Below the pieces are notes generated by a model that was given only the letters and a program-made list of their open reading frames with translations, had not been told where the DNA came from and did no database searches. The translations under genes and the position numbers were made by a program. 29,595 nucleotides of DNA from Bacteroidales bacterium UBA5382 (GTDB taxonomy: Bacteria; Bacteroidota; Bacteroidia; Bacteroidales; Dysgonomonadaceae): contig DHOU01000037.1 in NCBI GenBank assembly GCA_002409745.1, forward strand, positions 80,562 through 110,156, in the 5' to 3' direction. How positions within the stretch are numbered: the first letter of the stretch is position 1; each line of letters opens with the position of its first letter. Shown in pieces: positions 16,947 to 24,790 of the stretch.

Positions 16947-18500
16947 CTATTTCGTGAAACGATAAATGGGAACGTCGTTGCCTGTTTCCACCTCTATCAC
17001 CCGGTAATTCACAAATCCGTTGGATGATTCCGGTTCCAATAATACCGTCGCTGCGCGTATGTGTTTCTGCCGTGTGTCCACTTTAAACGTTCCTGCCGGA
17101 AGCGTCACTTTTCTTTTAGTGGTTTCCACCCGCACCGATACGGGATAGATTCCTCCGATTTCACTCGCACTCTCTACCGCAGAAAGAACGGTGTGTACTT
17201 CCGCTTCTATTTCGACGGCGGTCGGAAGCATCGTGACCTCCACTCCCATGTTTTGAAGAATGCGGATCGCATCGTATTCTGTCGGCAGAATGTAATAAGC
17301 ATCGGGTAAAGGCCGCGTTTGCGTAGGGGTGGAACGTGTATTAAACGATGCGTCAATAGTTACATCCACGAGTTCGTTGCGAATCAAATCAAGAAACGGT
17401 AACGTATAATCCGCAACTTTTTCGGAACGGAACCGTACCGCTATATCGCTACGGTCGTTCTGCGCTTCTTCTATGGCCGAAAGTACTTCGGCTCGATTCC
17501 GATATGCAGTCTCTGCTATGGCAAGTGCGGCAAGATAGCCGCCGTAAGTACGCCGTTTGAGGGATGTTCTCCCCAGATGGATTCCCCTTGTTTCCACCAA
17601 TAAAGAAATGATATTCTTTAGAGCCATGGCATTGCTGGTCGAGCGCGGAGACGCGCCTCCGATAGGAATGGATAGTTTACCGTAATGGTTGCTCGAAGAA
17701 TAATAGGTGTGATGCGTCAGATGTTGCTCATCGAGCTTTTTCCTGATATTCACGAGAAACAGGTTATCCACCGTATTTCTCAATGCCGAAGGAACATTCG
17801 GATTGCCGCTGTATAAAAGCATCACATCCCAAGGCGTCGTTAAAGCCTTTGTAGGAGCTATTTTAAGAAAATCGGTCCGTAACGGTTGAAATTCATGAAA
17901 GTCGACCGATACATGGGGACGGACTTTGTTTACGACCTCATGAAGCGTTTTGGCTTCGGGCGTTTGCAGTTTACTTTGGTCGCGATTCATATCGATGTTG
18001 TTGGCCGTACGTCTTGAAAACGATTCTCCGCCGTCGATATTCACCATCGGCATAATAAAGAAATTAAGCTTGTCGAGTAGATAGCCCAATGACGGATCGT
18101 TTACGATTCGGTCGATAAAATAGAGCATCGATTCCGTCCCGGCCGGTTCATCGCCATGCACGCGGGCAAAGAACAAAACATTCAGCTTATCGGTATTGCC
18201 GCTTTTCTTACGGATTGTCACAAGGGGAATATCCTTTCCCTTTTGTGTTTTGCCGACAATTTCCATTTGCAGCAGTAATGGATTCCGTGCGATATGGTTG
18301 TTCAGAAAAACGTTCATCTCTTCATACGTCGTAAAGCCTCTTCGTTTCTGAAAAGCCGGAGTATTGATCTCGATGTCGGGTTCGGGAAAGAATTTTTCCG
18401 TTACTCTTTTAGGCTCATGCCATTGCCCGAAAGCGGAAACCAAACAAACAAATACCATTAAAACCGTGAGATAAATAGATTTCATTTTTTGCATCATCAT
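16947..18500 (-). CDS. Secreted M14-family zinc carboxypeptidase
   Basis: This 517-residue protein has a signal peptide (MKSIYLTVLMVFVCLVSAFG) and an M14 peptidase domain. Zinc ligands are His115 and Glu118 (HGDE) and His202 (VDFHEF). Asn172-Arg173 (DMNRD) match the pair that holds the substrate's C-terminal carboxylate in carboxypeptidases, and Glu303 (LVETRG) is the general base. The full set predicts an active enzyme removing C-terminal residues from peptides in the periplasm or outside the cell. The C-terminal ~190 residues are not assigned. The start could be any of the ATGs at 18500, 18497, 18494 or 18485. It lies four bases downstream of a porin gene, so the two are translationally close. 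Confidence 0.88.
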   Translation of the reverse strand: MMMQKMKSIYLTVLMVFVCLVSAFGQWHEPKRVTEKFFPEPDIEINTPAFQKRRGFTTYEEMNVFLNNHIARNPLLLQMEIVGKTQKGKDIPLVTIRKKSGNTDKLNVLFFARVHGDEPAGTESMLYFIDRIVNDPSLGYLLDKLNFFIMPMVNIDGGESFSRRTANNIDMNRDQSKLQTPEAKTLHEVVNKVRPHVSVDFHEFQPLRTDFLKIAPTKALTTPWDVMLLYSGNPNVPSALRNTVDNLFLVNIRKKLDEQHLTHHTYYSSSNHYGKLSIPIGGASPRSTSNAMALKNIISLLVETRGIHLGRTSLKRRTYGGYLAALAIAETAYRNRAEVLSAIEEAQNDRSDIAVRFRSEKVADYTLPFLDLIRNELVDVTIDASFNTRSTPTQTRPLPDAYYILPTEYDAIRILQNMGVEVTMLPTAVEIEAEVHTVLSAVESASEIGGIYPVSVRVETTKRKVTLPAGTFKVDTRQKHIRAATVLLEPESSNGFVNYRVIEVETGNDVPIYRFTK

Positions 18501-18504
18501 ATAG

Positions 18505-19893
18505 TTAAAAAGATATTTGGGTTAATACATTGAATAGCGTTTCATAACCGGAAAAAGTTCCGTTTGAGTATCGTACCTCCCCGTCGGTTTTGTAAAAGCT
18601 GGCTGTCAACTGAATTTTCGTTGAATAATCGTTCGTCAGATATTTGGCTACCGAAAATTCGAAAATATCATTCCGCTTATAGTAAAGGTCGTTGTTCAAA
18701 TACGAGTATTTATCGGGAATGATATGCGTATAACGGGCATTTACCGTCCAGAAGTTCCGGAAAAGATATCCCCCTTGCAGATTAAAAGCCGATCCGAGAA
18801 TCAGGCGGTTTTTGATGTAATTCTCAATATTCTGCTCCCCGTCGATTTCAAACGAATCGGAGGTCGAGCCGTCGGCGCGCACACGCGAGGTTATCGTCGA
18901 AGGCACATAGGCCCATGTTTTGGTATATTCCGCCATAAAGTTCCATCCACGGTATTTGAAGAAAAAATCGAGATTCGTACGGGCGAAGTCCGGCAAATCT
19001 ACGTTACCGGCTTCGTTTAGATAAAGGATGTCGCCGCTTGAATTTCCTCCTCTGCGGTCGCTGGTTCCGTCATTATAACTGTATGAAGCGCCGAGACTCA
19101 ATTTGGGAGATACTTCATAGGCTTTATCACCCAAATAATAATCTCCTCCGTCGCGGAAAAGCCCGAAAGGATAATAATTGACGCGGGCGCCGTATTTAAG
19201 TCCTCCGTATCTTTTTCCGAAAGTAAATCCGCCGTCGCCGTCGGTTATGGCTAACGCCGGCCTCAGGTAGGCATCCGCTCCCACTTTATACGAACCTTGT
19301 GCAAAAACGCCTACTTCGCGAATGGTACCGAAGATAGATGCCAAGCGGCTTCGTTCGGATAGTTGTAGGGAGGACGAACTCATGAAGTTTTCCCGGTTAT
19401 CGGTCATTGTGGACCGTTGTCCGAAGGTAATCGACAGGCGGCTGTTCCCCCAAGGGCGGTAAGCGACCCAGGCATCCATAAGCATGTCGCCGCTATCGGT
19501 ATCGCCCGATAATTCGCTTCCTTTCACCATATCGATGCCTATCCTGTAACGAATCCGGTCTTTCATTGCATATCCGTTTAAGCGGATTCTTGCCCTGCGT
19601 ACACGCCAACGAGAATATAAATCGTCGTCGCCGGAATATGTTTGCGTCAGGAATGTCGATTGTACATATCCTGTAAGATTCATCATGTAGTTTCCGTCGG
19701 GCGATGAAAAACGCAATCCGTTCCCTAAATAATATTTATGTACGATAGGCGCGTTTACTTCAAACAAGGAATCGGGTATGACGGAAATGTCTTCAAGCCC
19801 TTCGATGCTCATGTCCATATCATCCTCTACTTGTGCGGAAACGTAACAGGAGATAAACGTAAGGATACATACCATTATAAACTTATATCCCAT
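18505..19893 (-). CDS. OprP/OprO-like outer membrane porin (2)
   Basis: This second porin has 462 residues: a signal peptide ending CYVSAQ, an acidic linker (VEDDMDMSIEGLED), then an OprP/OprO-type barrel. Recognisable parts are FSSPDGNYMMNLTGYVQ, SRWRVRRARIRLNGYAMKDRI (the basic strand typical of this family), DAWVAYRPWGNSRLSITFGQ and a final LTQISF with terminal Phe. It is related to the porin at 15685-16905 by shared phrases (SYSYNDG, LKYRGF/FKYRGW, FLAEYVN/FMAEYTK), but is longer and clearly diverged, so the two probably differ in substrate. It stands between the isoaspartyl dipeptidase and the M14 carboxypeptidase. Confidence 0.85.
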   Translation of the reverse strand: MGYKFIMVCILTFISCYVSAQVEDDMDMSIEGLEDISVIPDSLFEVNAPIVHKYYLGNGLRFSSPDGNYMMNLTGYVQSTFLTQTYSGDDDLYSRWRVRRARIRLNGYAMKDRIRYRIGIDMVKGSELSGDTDSGDMLMDAWVAYRPWGNSRLSITFGQRSTMTDNRENFMSSSSLQLSERSRLASIFGTIREVGVFAQGSYKVGADAYLRPALAITDGDGGFTFGKRYGGLKYGARVNYYPFGLFRDGGDYYLGDKAYEVSPKLSLGASYSYNDGTSDRRGGNSSGDILYLNEAGNVDLPDFARTNLDFFFKYRGWNFMAEYTKTWAYVPSTITSRVRADGSTSDSFEIDGEQNIENYIKNRLILGSAFNLQGGYLFRNFWTVNARYTHIIPDKYSYLNNDLYYKRNDIFEFSVAKYLTNDYSTKIQLTASFYKTDGEVRYSNGTFSGYETLFNVLTQISF

Positions 19894-19923
19894 TTTATTG
19901 ATTTTAATGTGATTGAATGTTAT

Positions 19924-21063
19924 TTAGTTTTCAAATGAGCCTTTTTTGGCAACCCCGTCTTTCATCACGATTTTACCTCGGGCGATAACCGTATGAAGGT
20001 CATAGCCGGGGGTAAAGAAGCAAAAATCGGCATCGTAACCTACTTGTATTTTCCCCTTGCCTTTCAGGCTCATCGTTTTAGCCGAATTCTCCGTCACTAA
20101 TTTAAACGCATCTTTTGGCGCCAATCCCCCTTCTTTTATCAGTTTGACCGTTTGCTCCAGGTTTCGGTGCAGCGGAGCCAGCGTATATGTTTCTTCACCG
20201 GTTTCGGGATCTATTCTACGCACGCCGCCGTTGCCGTCGCTGCTGAAAGTCATATTGTCAATCGACACCCCTTCCTTCAATGCGATAAGGACTCCCTTAT
20301 ACGGGTCGGTATATTGAGTGCCGCCGGTAGATACATCCATCATCCCGCCCATTTTTGCAAACTCGATTGCCTGGAAGAACAAATGTTCCGTACGAATTGT
20401 ATGAGTGGGAGAGATGTAAGGGATAAGGGAAGGATATTTTTTTGCGATGTCGAGCAAGAGTTGCATTCCTTCGGGAAGAGCGCCCAAGTGCACGTGCATG
20501 ACGCCTCTTTTAGCCGAAGTAAACCCGCCGAGGCGTACCTGGCTGATGATTTGCAATAAGTCGGCTTCGGTCGGAAAAGACGACCGGTCGTCGCAAATGG
20601 CGATTTTGCAACCGATCACGGGATCGATAAAAATAAGATCGTTCGCAATACAATCGGTGAGGGTAGGAGTCGGCAGGCCGTAAAAGCCGGTAAGCATATA
20701 AGCCGACAAGCCGTTCATGCGTAACGATTGGGTCTTTGCGTATAATTGAGGTAATTGTTTGACAAAGCCGTCGGTTCCCAACAACCCTACTACGGAGGTC
20801 GTGCCGCATTTAATCAAGTCCTCCATCCGTACTTCGGGAGCAAGGGAAAAGAATCCCGTCTGGCCTCCTCCTCCCGAAGTGTGAACATGTATATCGATTA
20901 ATCCGGGAGTGGCAAGGGCTCCTTCCATATCGATTGTTTCCACAGGCAGGCTGCCGGTGTCGAGATGGCTTCCGATAGCGGCGATTTTTTCGCCGGCGAT
21001 AAGGACATCGGTTACTTCTCCTTTTTCGGAAGTAACCGGTCGGATATTTTTCAGTAGTTTCAT
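19924..21063 (-). CDS. iadA: Isoaspartyl dipeptidase (beta-aspartyl-peptidase)
   Basis: This 379-residue amidohydrolase hydrolyses beta-aspartyl dipeptides, releasing aspartate. Compared with E. coli IadA from memory, the binuclear metal site is complete: His59 and His61 (DIHVH), the carbamylated Lys153 (GCKIAI), His192, His221 (SPTHTIR) and Asp276 (SSDGNG). Tyr128, Arg160, Arg224 and Thr97 also match substrate-contacting residues. Two contacts differ: E. coli Glu77 is Gln68 here (GGGGQTG) and Ser289 is Gly280. No signal peptide is present, so it is cytosolic. It is 30 bases before porin 2 and follows dcuC in the transcript. Assignment to the IadA family is firm; exact specificity is open. 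Confidence 0.93.
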   Translation of the reverse strand: MKLLKNIRPVTSEKGEVTDVLIAGEKIAAIGSHLDTGSLPVETIDMEGALATPGLIDIHVHTSGGGGQTGFFSLAPEVRMEDLIKCGTTSVVGLLGTDGFVKQLPQLYAKTQSLRMNGLSAYMLTGFYGLPTPTLTDCIANDLIFIDPVIGCKIAICDDRSSFPTEADLLQIISQVRLGGFTSAKRGVMHVHLGALPEGMQLLLDIAKKYPSLIPYISPTHTIRTEHLFFQAIEFAKMGGMMDVSTGGTQYTDPYKGVLIALKEGVSIDNMTFSSDGNGGVRRIDPETGEETYTLAPLHRNLEQTVKLIKEGGLAPKDAFKLVTENSAKTMSLKGKGKIQVGYDADFCFFTPGYDLHTVIARGKIVMKDGVAKKGSFEN

Positions 21064-21117
21064 ACGCTTAGTTTTTAATAAATGATAGTGAGTAATAGAG
21101 TTTTATTTTCGATTTGA

Positions 21118-22497
21118 TTACAAGAACAATTGGTTATATATCAACATAAACAGTAATGTTCCACCCAAAGGAATCATATTCCGTTTCGCCAGTTCGAAAG
21201 TCGATACGCCCGCAATCTCAGCAGTTGCAATCACCACGCCTGCGATGGGAGAAGTTGCCCGGCCCATACTTGCCGATAATTGCATGGGAAGTACCATATC
21301 TACCGGAACCATGCCGAAACGCTGTGCAATGCCGGGAATGAGTGGCCCGAAAGAAAAGAAGGAGGCGTTTCCACTGCCCATAAGCGTAGCCGCAAGGAAA
21401 ATGATAATGGCTATGATGACTCCGATAACGGCCCCCGAGAATCCCAGATGTGTAGACCCCTGTACCAACGCTTCTATGAATCCTAAGCTGATAAGGCCAT
21501 TGGAAAATATTTCGGCCGAGACGATGAGTGTTACGACACTTGCAAAGACTTTGCCCATTCCTTCCCAGAAGTATTTTAAATTTTCGAACATTTTGGTAAT
21601 GCTTTTTACGCGAATCAATTCAAAAATAATAGCTACGAATAGCGAGATAATCATCGCGGTTGTCGTATTCAACTCGATAGGAGGATTGAATAGTTGCAGG
21701 TATCTCGAAAAGACAATCAATAATACAATGGGCAGGAGAGGTAAAACGGCATAAATGAGCGGAACATCCACGTCGAAATTTTCGTGAACGACCTTTTCGG
21801 TTTGCACCGGCTTCTTTGCCGCATCTTTTTTGTCGTAATACCGGCTGGTAATATAATACAACAACATTAAAACAATGGTCATAGGAATGACAATGGGTAA
21901 TTGGTATTCCAGAAAATAGGAGATACTGTTGAGTTCCGAAAGTTCCGATGCGCGTAAGGTATTTGCCGAACTGGGTCCCATATCGAATACCGTACAAGCT
22001 GTAATCACTGAGACGGCGGTTAATTTACTTACGCCGATACGGATAAGGACGGGCATGATGGAAGCCACCAGCAACAGTCCCAAACCGGTAGCGCTGGGGA
22101 TACTGATAAAGAGGATTTGCCCGATAGGAATGATGGATATGGCGGCAATATAGGGGAATTTTTTAAATAACGACAAAGGTTGCATGGATACATATACCAA
22201 TGCGTCACTGGCTTTGATCCGTTTCATATAATCCACATAGCCACCGATGGTCATGATCATGAACCCGACATTCATTAAATTCGATGTGAAAGTTTCTTCT
22301 ATTTTTTTGAATAAATCGAAGGCCACCAATCCGGTTGTTCCTGCAACATCCACATTCTCCAATCCGATGAATAACCCGATTGTCATCATGAGGATACCCA
22401 TAATCAGAAGGACTCCCTGGGGATTGTGATTCCTGTATAGCAAGATGGCTGTGACAATAATAAATTGAATGGCAATGAATGCCCCTACATAGATCAT
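21118..22497 (-). CDS. dcuC: DcuC-family C4-dicarboxylate transporter
   Basis: This 459-residue inner membrane protein with about 12 hydrophobic segments resembles the anaerobic DcuC family, which moves or exchanges fumarate, succinate, malate and aspartate. Family-like phrases are GVLLIMGILMMTIGLF, VGFMIMTIGGYVDYMKRI, SATGLGLLLVASIMPVLIRIGVS, FDMGPSSANT and GSGNASFFSFGPLIPGIA. A charged cytosolic loop (SRYYDKKDAAKKPVQTEK) divides the two halves. With aspA in the same locus, an aspartate or fumarate uptake/succinate export role fits well. It begins 54 bases after the LRR lipoprotein and is followed 54 bases later by iadA. A related unknown carboxylate transporter subgroup is possible. Confidence 0.82.
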   Translation of the reverse strand: MIYVGAFIAIQFIIVTAILLYRNHNPQGVLLIMGILMMTIGLFIGLENVDVAGTTGLVAFDLFKKIEETFTSNLMNVGFMIMTIGGYVDYMKRIKASDALVYVSMQPLSLFKKFPYIAAISIIPIGQILFISIPSATGLGLLLVASIMPVLIRIGVSKLTAVSVITACTVFDMGPSSANTLRASELSELNSISYFLEYQLPIVIPMTIVLMLLYYITSRYYDKKDAAKKPVQTEKVVHENFDVDVPLIYAVLPLLPIVLLIVFSRYLQLFNPPIELNTTTAMIISLFVAIIFELIRVKSITKMFENLKYFWEGMGKVFASVVTLIVSAEIFSNGLISLGFIEALVQGSTHLGFSGAVIGVIIAIIIFLAATLMGSGNASFFSFGPLIPGIAQRFGMVPVDMVLPMQLSASMGRATSPIAGVVIATAEIAGVSTFELAKRNMIPLGGTLLFMLIYNQLFL

Positions 22498-22551
22498 ACC
22501 TGTTATCGTTTATGTTGTTTTTATAGATCGGGAATCAAGATATTTCCGGCT

Positions 22552-23979
22552 TTATTCGGAAATTACACCGTCTTTCGTTTCGAGTTGACCGAACAATGCG
22601 GCCGGAATAGTAAAAGGAGCGTCCGTATTTCCCGAGACATTGATATAAGTCAGTTCGCTAAAAGTTCCGGGAAGCTTAAAGCCATCTTTTGTGAGATGAT
22701 GATTGGGTAAATGAATGTGATTGATGGTCGGATTTTTAGAAAGGTCGATAGAGATAAGCCATCGATTATCCGGCGCCGAATCGGAGGTGCTTGCCGCATA
22801 GCGAAGCCTTGTCAGGGAAAGCGGAACAATCAGTTCGTTCACAAAGTTTGAATTCATCTCCAAGGTGTTTAGCTTCGTCAGCATAGACAAGTCTAATTTA
22901 CCGGTCAGTTGGTTGGAGGTGAGTTTTATTTCCGTCACATTCGTGAAAAATTGAATGCCGTCGAGTGAGGCGATCTTCTGATTAGCCGTTTGAACGCCGG
23001 CAGCTTCCAACTCCTTCATTCTGGCGTTATCTTTTACGAGATAAAGGATATTGACGGTCACTGCTATCTTTTTATCGAGGATAATGTTTCCGTCGCTTTC
23101 AAAAGCAATACCTTCGGGTAGCTTGTTTCCGTCGCCGGCCTCTAACTTACTGTTGTGGATAAGATATTCGCCGAAAGCTTTGTCGTTTAGAATGTATTTA
23201 TCATCTTCCGGTTCAGGATTGGAATTACCGGCTATGACTCCCTCTTTGGTCGTTAACTGATTATAGAGATCGGCGGGGATTTCAAAAGGAGCGTCCGTAT
23301 TTCCCGATACATTGATATAAGTCAGTTCGCTAAAAGTTCCGGGAAGCTTAAAGCCATCTTTCGTGAGATGATGATTGGGTAAATGAATGTGATTGATGGT
23401 CGGGTTTTGAGAGAGATCGATAGAGGTAAGCCATCGATTGTCCGGCGCCGAATCGGAGGTGCTTGCCGCATAGCGAAGCCTTGTCAGGGAGGGCGGAACG
23501 ATCAGTTCGTTTACAAAGTTTGAATTCATCTCCAGGGTTTCGAGTTTGGTAAGCATCGAAAGGTCTAATGTTCCGGTCAATGCATTTGAGGTGAGCTTTA
23601 TTTCTTTTAATTCCGTGAAAAGTTGAATGCCGTCCAAGCCGGCAATTTTCTCGCGTGCCGTCGCTACTCCGGCTTTTTCCAAATCTTCCATCCGGTTGTT
23701 GTCCTTCACTAAATAAAGATAGGTTACGGTTGCGGCCACCTCTTTGTCGATGTACATTTTCCCGTCTTTTTCAAAAGCAATGCCTGAGGGCAGTTTGTTG
23801 TCTTCGGTTTCGGCCAATGACGCATTATAGATTAAATACTCGCCGAAAGCTTTATCCGTTATTTCGTAGGTTTTGTTCGTATCCGGGTCTTCCCATTCCC
23901 CGATGACATCATTTGTTTTGCAAGAATTTAGAGCTATAAGACCTGCAAGGAAGAGACATACATGTGCAAAATTTTTCAT
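22552..23979 (-). CDS. Leucine-rich-repeat lipoprotein with an internal 224-residue duplication
   Basis: This 475-residue lipoprotein (lipobox LNSC, Cys20) has no assigned function. It consists of two tandem units, offset exactly 224 residues (672 bases): the first from about residue 38, the second from about 262. Each unit opens with a DKAFGEYLI segment, passes through LYLVKDN-RM and LDGIQ-F, and contains a short leucine-rich stretch (EIKLTSN-LTG, LDLSMLTKL-TLEMNSN). It ends with an INHIHLPNHHLTKDGFKLPG block that is nearly the same in both. LRR proteins of this kind usually bind proteins or peptides at the cell surface. It heads the minus-strand locus and could act in capture or adhesion; that is inference. 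Confidence 0.85.
   Translation of the reverse strand: MKNFAHVCLFLAGLIALNSCKTNDVIGEWEDPDTNKTYEITDKAFGEYLIYNASLAETEDNKLPSGIAFEKDGKMYIDKEVAATVTYLYLVKDNNRMEDLEKAGVATAREKIAGLDGIQLFTELKEIKLTSNALTGTLDLSMLTKLETLEMNSNFVNELIVPPSLTRLRYAASTSDSAPDNRWLTSIDLSQNPTINHIHLPNHHLTKDGFKLPGTFSELTYINVSGNTDAPFEIPADLYNQLTTKEGVIAGNSNPEPEDDKYILNDKAFGEYLIHNSKLEAGDGNKLPEGIAFESDGNIILDKKIAVTVNILYLVKDNARMKELEAAGVQTANQKIASLDGIQFFTNVTEIKLTSNQLTGKLDLSMLTKLNTLEMNSNFVNELIVPLSLTRLRYAASTSDSAPDNRWLISIDLSKNPTINHIHLPNHHLTKDGFKLPGTFSELTYINVSGNTDAPFTIPAALFGQLETKDGVISE
22615..23532 (-). repeat. Direct DNA repeat inside the LRR gene (two ~245-bp blocks, 672 bp apart)
   Basis: Counted by eye, 22621-22860 and 23293-23532 differ at about 12 of 240 positions. 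The adjoining 60 bases (22861-22920 against 23533-23592) differ at about 17 positions. The sharply bounded high identity suggests recent sequence exchange between the two units. Confidence 0.85.
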
Positions 23980-24016
23980 AAGGTAAAAATAATATGAATA
24001 AATTAGAATTTTGCTC

Positions 24017-24024
24017 CAAAAGTA
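24017..24024 (-). promoter_or_regulatory. -7 promoter box of the LRR-dcuC-iadA-porin-M14-porin-aspA locus
   Basis: On the minus strand TACTTTTG fits TAnnTTTG and lies 37 bases before the LRR lipoprotein ATG at 23979. The -33 element is weak. No further exact -7 box was seen in the gaps before dcuC, iadA, porin 2, the M14 gene or porin 1, so this is the likely promoter of the whole run. Confidence 0.55.
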
Positions 24025-24132
24025 AGCTTCCCTGCTAAATAAAAGCCTTAATAAACCCCTTTACAAAGTATTAATGAGGAATAATTTCTTCCGTTTCCGG
24101 CGGGTTTAACCTTTTTTATATTGAGAGGAGAG

Positions 24133-24165
24133 AAAAAAATTGCCGTAGGTATGAGCAATGGCAAT
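24133..24165 (-). terminator. Terminator of the SMR exporter gene
   Basis: On the minus strand ATTGCC pairs with GGCAAT around a 15-base loop and runs into seven T. It lies 30 bases after the SMR stop codon and isolates that gene from the LRR promoter. Confidence 0.75.
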
Positions 24166-24194
24166 ATAACGACTATTTCTTGTTATTGTCTTGG

Positions 24195-24521
24195 CTAATG
24201 AGAAACCATTTTAAGCCCGACGATAGAAGCTATAAGCGTCGTCATAAAGAAAAGCCTCCAGAAAGTGGCGGGATCTTTAAATATCAAGATACCGATGATA
24301 GCCGTGCCCACTGCTCCGATACCGGTCCAGACTGCATAGCCGGTGCCAAGGGGAATCGTTTGAGTGGCTTTGATAAGCAGCAACATGCTCAGGGTTAAAG
24401 AAACCACAAAGCCTCCGTACCACCAGAAAGCGTCCATCCCTGTTGCCGCTTTTGCCTTTCCTAAGCAAGTGGTGAATCCCACTTCAAATAATCCTGCAAT
24501 AATTAAAATAATCCAATTCAT
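24195..24521 (-). CDS. Small multidrug resistance exporter, SugE/Gdx type
   Basis: This 108-residue four-helix inner membrane protein is an SMR transporter, which works as an antiparallel dimer coupled to proton entry. The essential Glu13 is in LIIAGLFEV. The TM3-TM4 stretch IPLGTGYAVWTGIGAVG and the end GLKMVSH match the SugE/Gdx (guanidinium exporter) branch rather than EmrE, which has AYAIWSG there. The ATG at 24521 gives the normal family length; the frame is open further upstream into a Crp/Fnr-like remnant. No riboswitch of the guanidine classes was recognised upstream. Guanidinium as substrate is inferred from the subfamily motif. Confidence 0.88.
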   Translation of the reverse strand: MNWIILIIAGLFEVGFTTCLGKAKAATGMDAFWWYGGFVVSLTLSMLLLIKATQTIPLGTGYAVWTGIGAVGTAIIGILIFKDPATFWRLFFMTTLIASIVGLKMVSH

Positions 24522-24677
24522 TTTCGTTTTATTTTCCACATAACTTCTCATCGAAACAATGACATCACCTTCGCGTCCGAACCAAAAAGTTATTTCGTCA
24601 TCGTTTGAATCGGCATAAGCGCGTACAATTCCTTTCAACACGCATTGCGGTAAAACATCTCTGAAATCAAGTCCCAT
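24522..24677 (-). pseudogene. Remnant of a Crp/Fnr-type cyclic-nucleotide-binding domain, in frame with the SMR gene
   Basis: The 52 codons upstream of the SMR start read KGIVRAYADSNDDEITFWFG and GREGDVIVSMRSYVENKT. This is the pattern of the cNMP-binding beta-roll of Bacteroidota Crp/Fnr regulators (glycine-led strand, then G-D-I/V-V-S, then SF/SY). The part before it is short, with a stop codon 17 codons above the ATG at 24677, and no HTH domain exists. It looks like a deletion leftover that now continues without a stop into the exporter. Whether it is translated as a fusion is unknown. Confidence 0.6.
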
Positions 24678-24732
24678 GCAGTTAACATTCTTTCCGTATT
24701 CCGCAAACGAATGATAAGCCCGTTGTTATTTT

Positions 24733-24767
24733 AAAAACCGGGAGCGTCGCTTGGAGTGCCCCCCGGT
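24733..24767 (-). terminator. Terminator of the M48 metalloprotease gene
   Basis: On the minus strand ACCGGG pairs with CCCGGT (extendable by a further G-C) around an unpaired loop, followed by five T. It lies 24 bases after the protease stop codon. It separates the protease from the remnant and exporter downstream. Confidence 0.8.
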
Positions 24768-24790
24768 AAACAGCCGGTGTTTCTTCCAAA

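Noticed and set aside
22498..22551. Separate promoter for dcuC
   Set aside because: The minus strand has TATCTTGA, which is close to but does not match TAnnTTTG, and no -33 partner was seen.
24522..24790. Guanidine riboswitch (mini-ykkC or ykkC type) before the Gdx-like exporter
   Set aside because: No paired ACGR-loop hairpins or ykkC-like core were found; the region instead reads as a Crp/Fnr remnant and a terminator.
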